Assembly: GCA_036403795.1 (NCBI GenBank)
Contig: DASWQJ010000242.1
Span: 1-10,829, forward strand
Direction: 5' to 3'
Length of the DNA: 10,829 nucleotides
DNA from: Stenotrophomonas_A sp036403795
Lineage (GTDB): Bacteria > Pseudomonadota > Gammaproteobacteria > Xanthomonadales > Xanthomonadaceae
A program made the position numbers and the translations under genes. Below are positions 9,459 to 10,829 of this stretch, one piece after another. The number at the start of each line of letters is the position of its first letter. The stretch's first letter is position 1. The notes under the pieces are model-generated. The model was given only the letters and a program-made list of their open reading frames with translations. It was not told the origin of the DNA and searched no databases.

Positions 9459-10526
9459 GTGCGGGATGTGCCCGGCCGCGACCGGACGACGGCGGTAAAG
9501 GCAACAGGACACGTGGCAGCAGTCAGACGCACAAACTGGGACGAGACCCCCGCGCACCGCATCGGCGCCCTGCTGATCACGGCGATCGTGTTGATGTTGC
9601 TTGCCCGCGTGCTGCTGCATGCCCCCGTGCCCCGGACCACCGACGTCGACACCACGATGCAGGTACGTCTGATCGCCCGCGTGCAGGTCCCGGTACCGGC
9701 ACTGGTAACGCCCGCCCCTTCCGACGCTCGCCCCGAACCCACCTCCGCGCGCGCCCGGCGCCCTGCCGCCACCGTGTCGACACCGCCGCAAGCAACCCCG
9801 CCCGCGCCCAGCGTGACGCCGCCGCCGCGCGAGGCCCGATTGGCGGCCACGCTCTACGCCCGCGATGGCCGCGCCCGCCTGCCCGAGGGCGTGGCCATCG
9901 ACCCGCTGGATCCCGGTGCCACCGCGCCCCCGGGCCAACCGAACGAGCGCGAACTGCGGCGCGCGGCGCAAGTGCTCGATCGCCCCAACCCGATCGACTA
10001 CCGGCCCACCGCCTTCGACAAGTCCTGGTCCACCGACGGCACGTTGGGCGACGTGGCCATGCAGGGCATCGGCCGGGGCATGAAAAATATCAACAAGGCG
10101 ATCTTCGGCCGCGACGTCCAGGCCGCACGCGCCCGTCCACCCCCGGACGTGCGCTTCAATCCCAGCCTGCACGAACGTGCCTCCGACCTCGGCAGCGAAG
10201 CGACGGGCGACGCCTACAAGGCGGCGCCGATCGCGTTCGAAAAGGCGCCGGGGCACGATGGCGAAGCCAGTCGCAGGATCCGCGAGGCGCTGGCCGAGTT
10301 GCAGCGACAAACCGCCAGTTGCGATGCGGCGCGGCTGCTACCGCTGGTGGCCACGGTGCGTGGGCACCTGGCGGACCTGGAGCAGGTCGAGCGTGCTTAT
10401 GCGAAGGGGGCGGATCCGGTGATGGCGGAGCAGCTGCTGCCGCGTCAGGCCGATAGTGCGTATGACTTGGCGCGTCGGGCGCTGTGGTATGCGCGCGAGA
10501 AGACGGACGATTGCCGTAGGCCGTAG
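9459..10526 (+). CDS. Unrecognised membrane-anchored, proline-rich periplasmic protein
   Basis: Not assigned to a family. With the GTG at 9459 (GAGG six bases upstream) it has 355 residues. A GTG at 9513 is a good alternative, opening VAAVRRTNWDETPAHR directly before the membrane helix. A single hydrophobic helix (about 36-54, IGALLITAIVLMLLARVLL) with basic residues before it predicts a cytoplasmic N-terminus and a periplasmic body. This is followed by a Pro/Ala/Arg-rich spacer (about 75-130) reminiscent of TonB-like or wall-spanning linkers. The folded C-terminal part has charged helices (about 265-345) and two cysteines (288 and 352) that could form a disulfide. The layout suggests an envelope protein whose tail reaches across or along the peptidoglycan, which fits its position after a lytic transglycosylase, but no activity can be named. 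Codon use looks genuinely coding to the end. Confidence 0.8.
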   Translation: MRDVPGRDRTTAVKATGHVAAVRRTNWDETPAHRIGALLITAIVLMLLARVLLHAPVPRTTDVDTTMQVRLIARVQVPVPALVTPAPSDARPEPTSARARRPAATVSTPPQATPPAPSVTPPPREARLAATLYARDGRARLPEGVAIDPLDPGATAPPGQPNERELRRAAQVLDRPNPIDYRPTAFDKSWSTDGTLGDVAMQGIGRGMKNINKAIFGRDVQAARARPPPDVRFNPSLHERASDLGSEATGDAYKAAPIAFEKAPGHDGEASRRIREALAELQRQTASCDAARLLPLVATVRGHLADLEQVERAYAKGADPVMAEQLLPRQADSAYDLARRALWYAREKTDDCRRP

Positions 10527-10762
10527 GGGTTCGTGCGAGGTTTGTTGCGCGCAGGCGTGGCGCGCGCGCAGCCGCTGTCGTGGGCGTCGGCGTGGGCGCG
10601 GCGGCAGCTGCAGCCCTGGGATGTGGAGGGTGGGGATTGGGTCGCGTTCGGGACGTCGCTGGTGCGTGGATGGCTCGGGTTTTGATGCGTCTGGCGCGGG
10701 ATTTTTGTGGGTTCTTTGTTTCTCTAGCGCTTCAATGGTTGGGCGCCTTCACTCGTGCGGGT
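10527..10762. other. G/T-rich tail without a convincing gene
   Basis: After the stop at 10524-10526 the top strand is rich in G and T. A 50-codon frame opens at a GTG at 10533 and ends at 10685, in the same frame as the preceding gene. Its high Trp and Gly content follows from the base skew, and no family is recognised, so it is probably not a gene. G-runs at 10628-10652 and T-runs near 10705 are not preceded by a clear stem. A 7-bp tandem repeat GCCGTAG (10513-10526) straddles the stop of the upstream gene. Confidence 0.45.
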
Positions 10763-10829
10763 GGGCCAGGTGTGCTTCGTGTTGCGCTTGCCACGTCGGG
10801 GTGGCGAGCTGGAGGTCTTGGGGCGTCTG
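10763..10829 (+). repeat. Right arm of 67-bp perfect inverted repeat (kinase 3' fragment)
   Basis: An exact reverse-complement copy of 202-268. Read on the plus strand in the kinase frame it spells the end of the ATPase domain (GQVCFVLRLPRR) and part of the tail. The frame has no start or kinase core upstream here; the bases before 10763 are unrelated, so this is a fragment rather than a second kinase. It reaches the last base of the window, so its true length and what follows are unknown. A duplication scar, an inversion arm, a dispersed repeat or an assembly artefact are all possible. Confidence 0.9.

Noticed and set aside
10628..10652. Possible G-quadruplex (four G-runs)
   Set aside because: The last loop is 8 bases, and G-runs are expected in this G/T-skewed stretch; there is no sign of function.
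10533..10685. 50-codon frame after the membrane protein gene
   Set aside because: It has no recognisable family and a Trp/Gly composition explained by base skew. Its start lies just past the stop of the upstream gene in the same frame, so it is more likely chance readthrough space than a gene.

Overview
The window is GC-rich, densely coding chromosomal DNA. A periplasmic GH37 trehalase, a secreted lytic transglycosylase and an elaborate hybrid-kinase operon, together with base composition and style, suggest a Xanthomonadaceae-type gammaproteobacterium (Xanthomonas or a close relative). This is inferred from recognition, not from a search. No rRNA, tRNA, CRISPR array, transposase or phage gene is visible.

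Left part (163-5868, minus strand, read right to left) is a four-gene signalling operon: a membrane-anchored hybrid histidine kinase with three receiver domains, a CheR methyltransferase, a CheB methylesterase that lacks the usual receiver domain, and a second kinase with an N-terminal receiver domain. All three junctions are 4-base stop/start overlaps (ATGA, GTGA, ATGA), so the genes are almost certainly translated in a coupled way. No chemoreceptor, CheA or CheW is present. The likely role is a phosphorelay with a reversible methylation branch rather than ordinary chemotaxis; the methylation target is unknown. Divergent from it (6085-6483, plus) is a stand-alone receiver protein, preceded by a possible 26-codon leader ORF whose stop overlaps the receiver start. 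The shared control region (5869-6007) holds a 7-2-7 palindrome and a -10-like box.

Middle and right: 6484-6720 is a convergent intergenic stretch with two hairpins. It is followed by a periplasmic trehalase on the minus strand (6721-8382). A divergent control region with a 12-bp perfect palindrome separates this from a secreted lytic transglycosylase (8570-9337, plus) and an unrecognised membrane-anchored, proline-rich protein (9459-10526, plus). The last 300 bases carry no convincing gene.

The most unexpected structural signal joins the two ends. The last 67 bases (10763-10829) are an exact inverted copy of 202-268, which encodes the C-terminal end of the second kinase. The copy runs off the window edge. 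It may be a remnant of duplication, one arm of an invertible segment of about 10.5 kb, or an assembly artefact.
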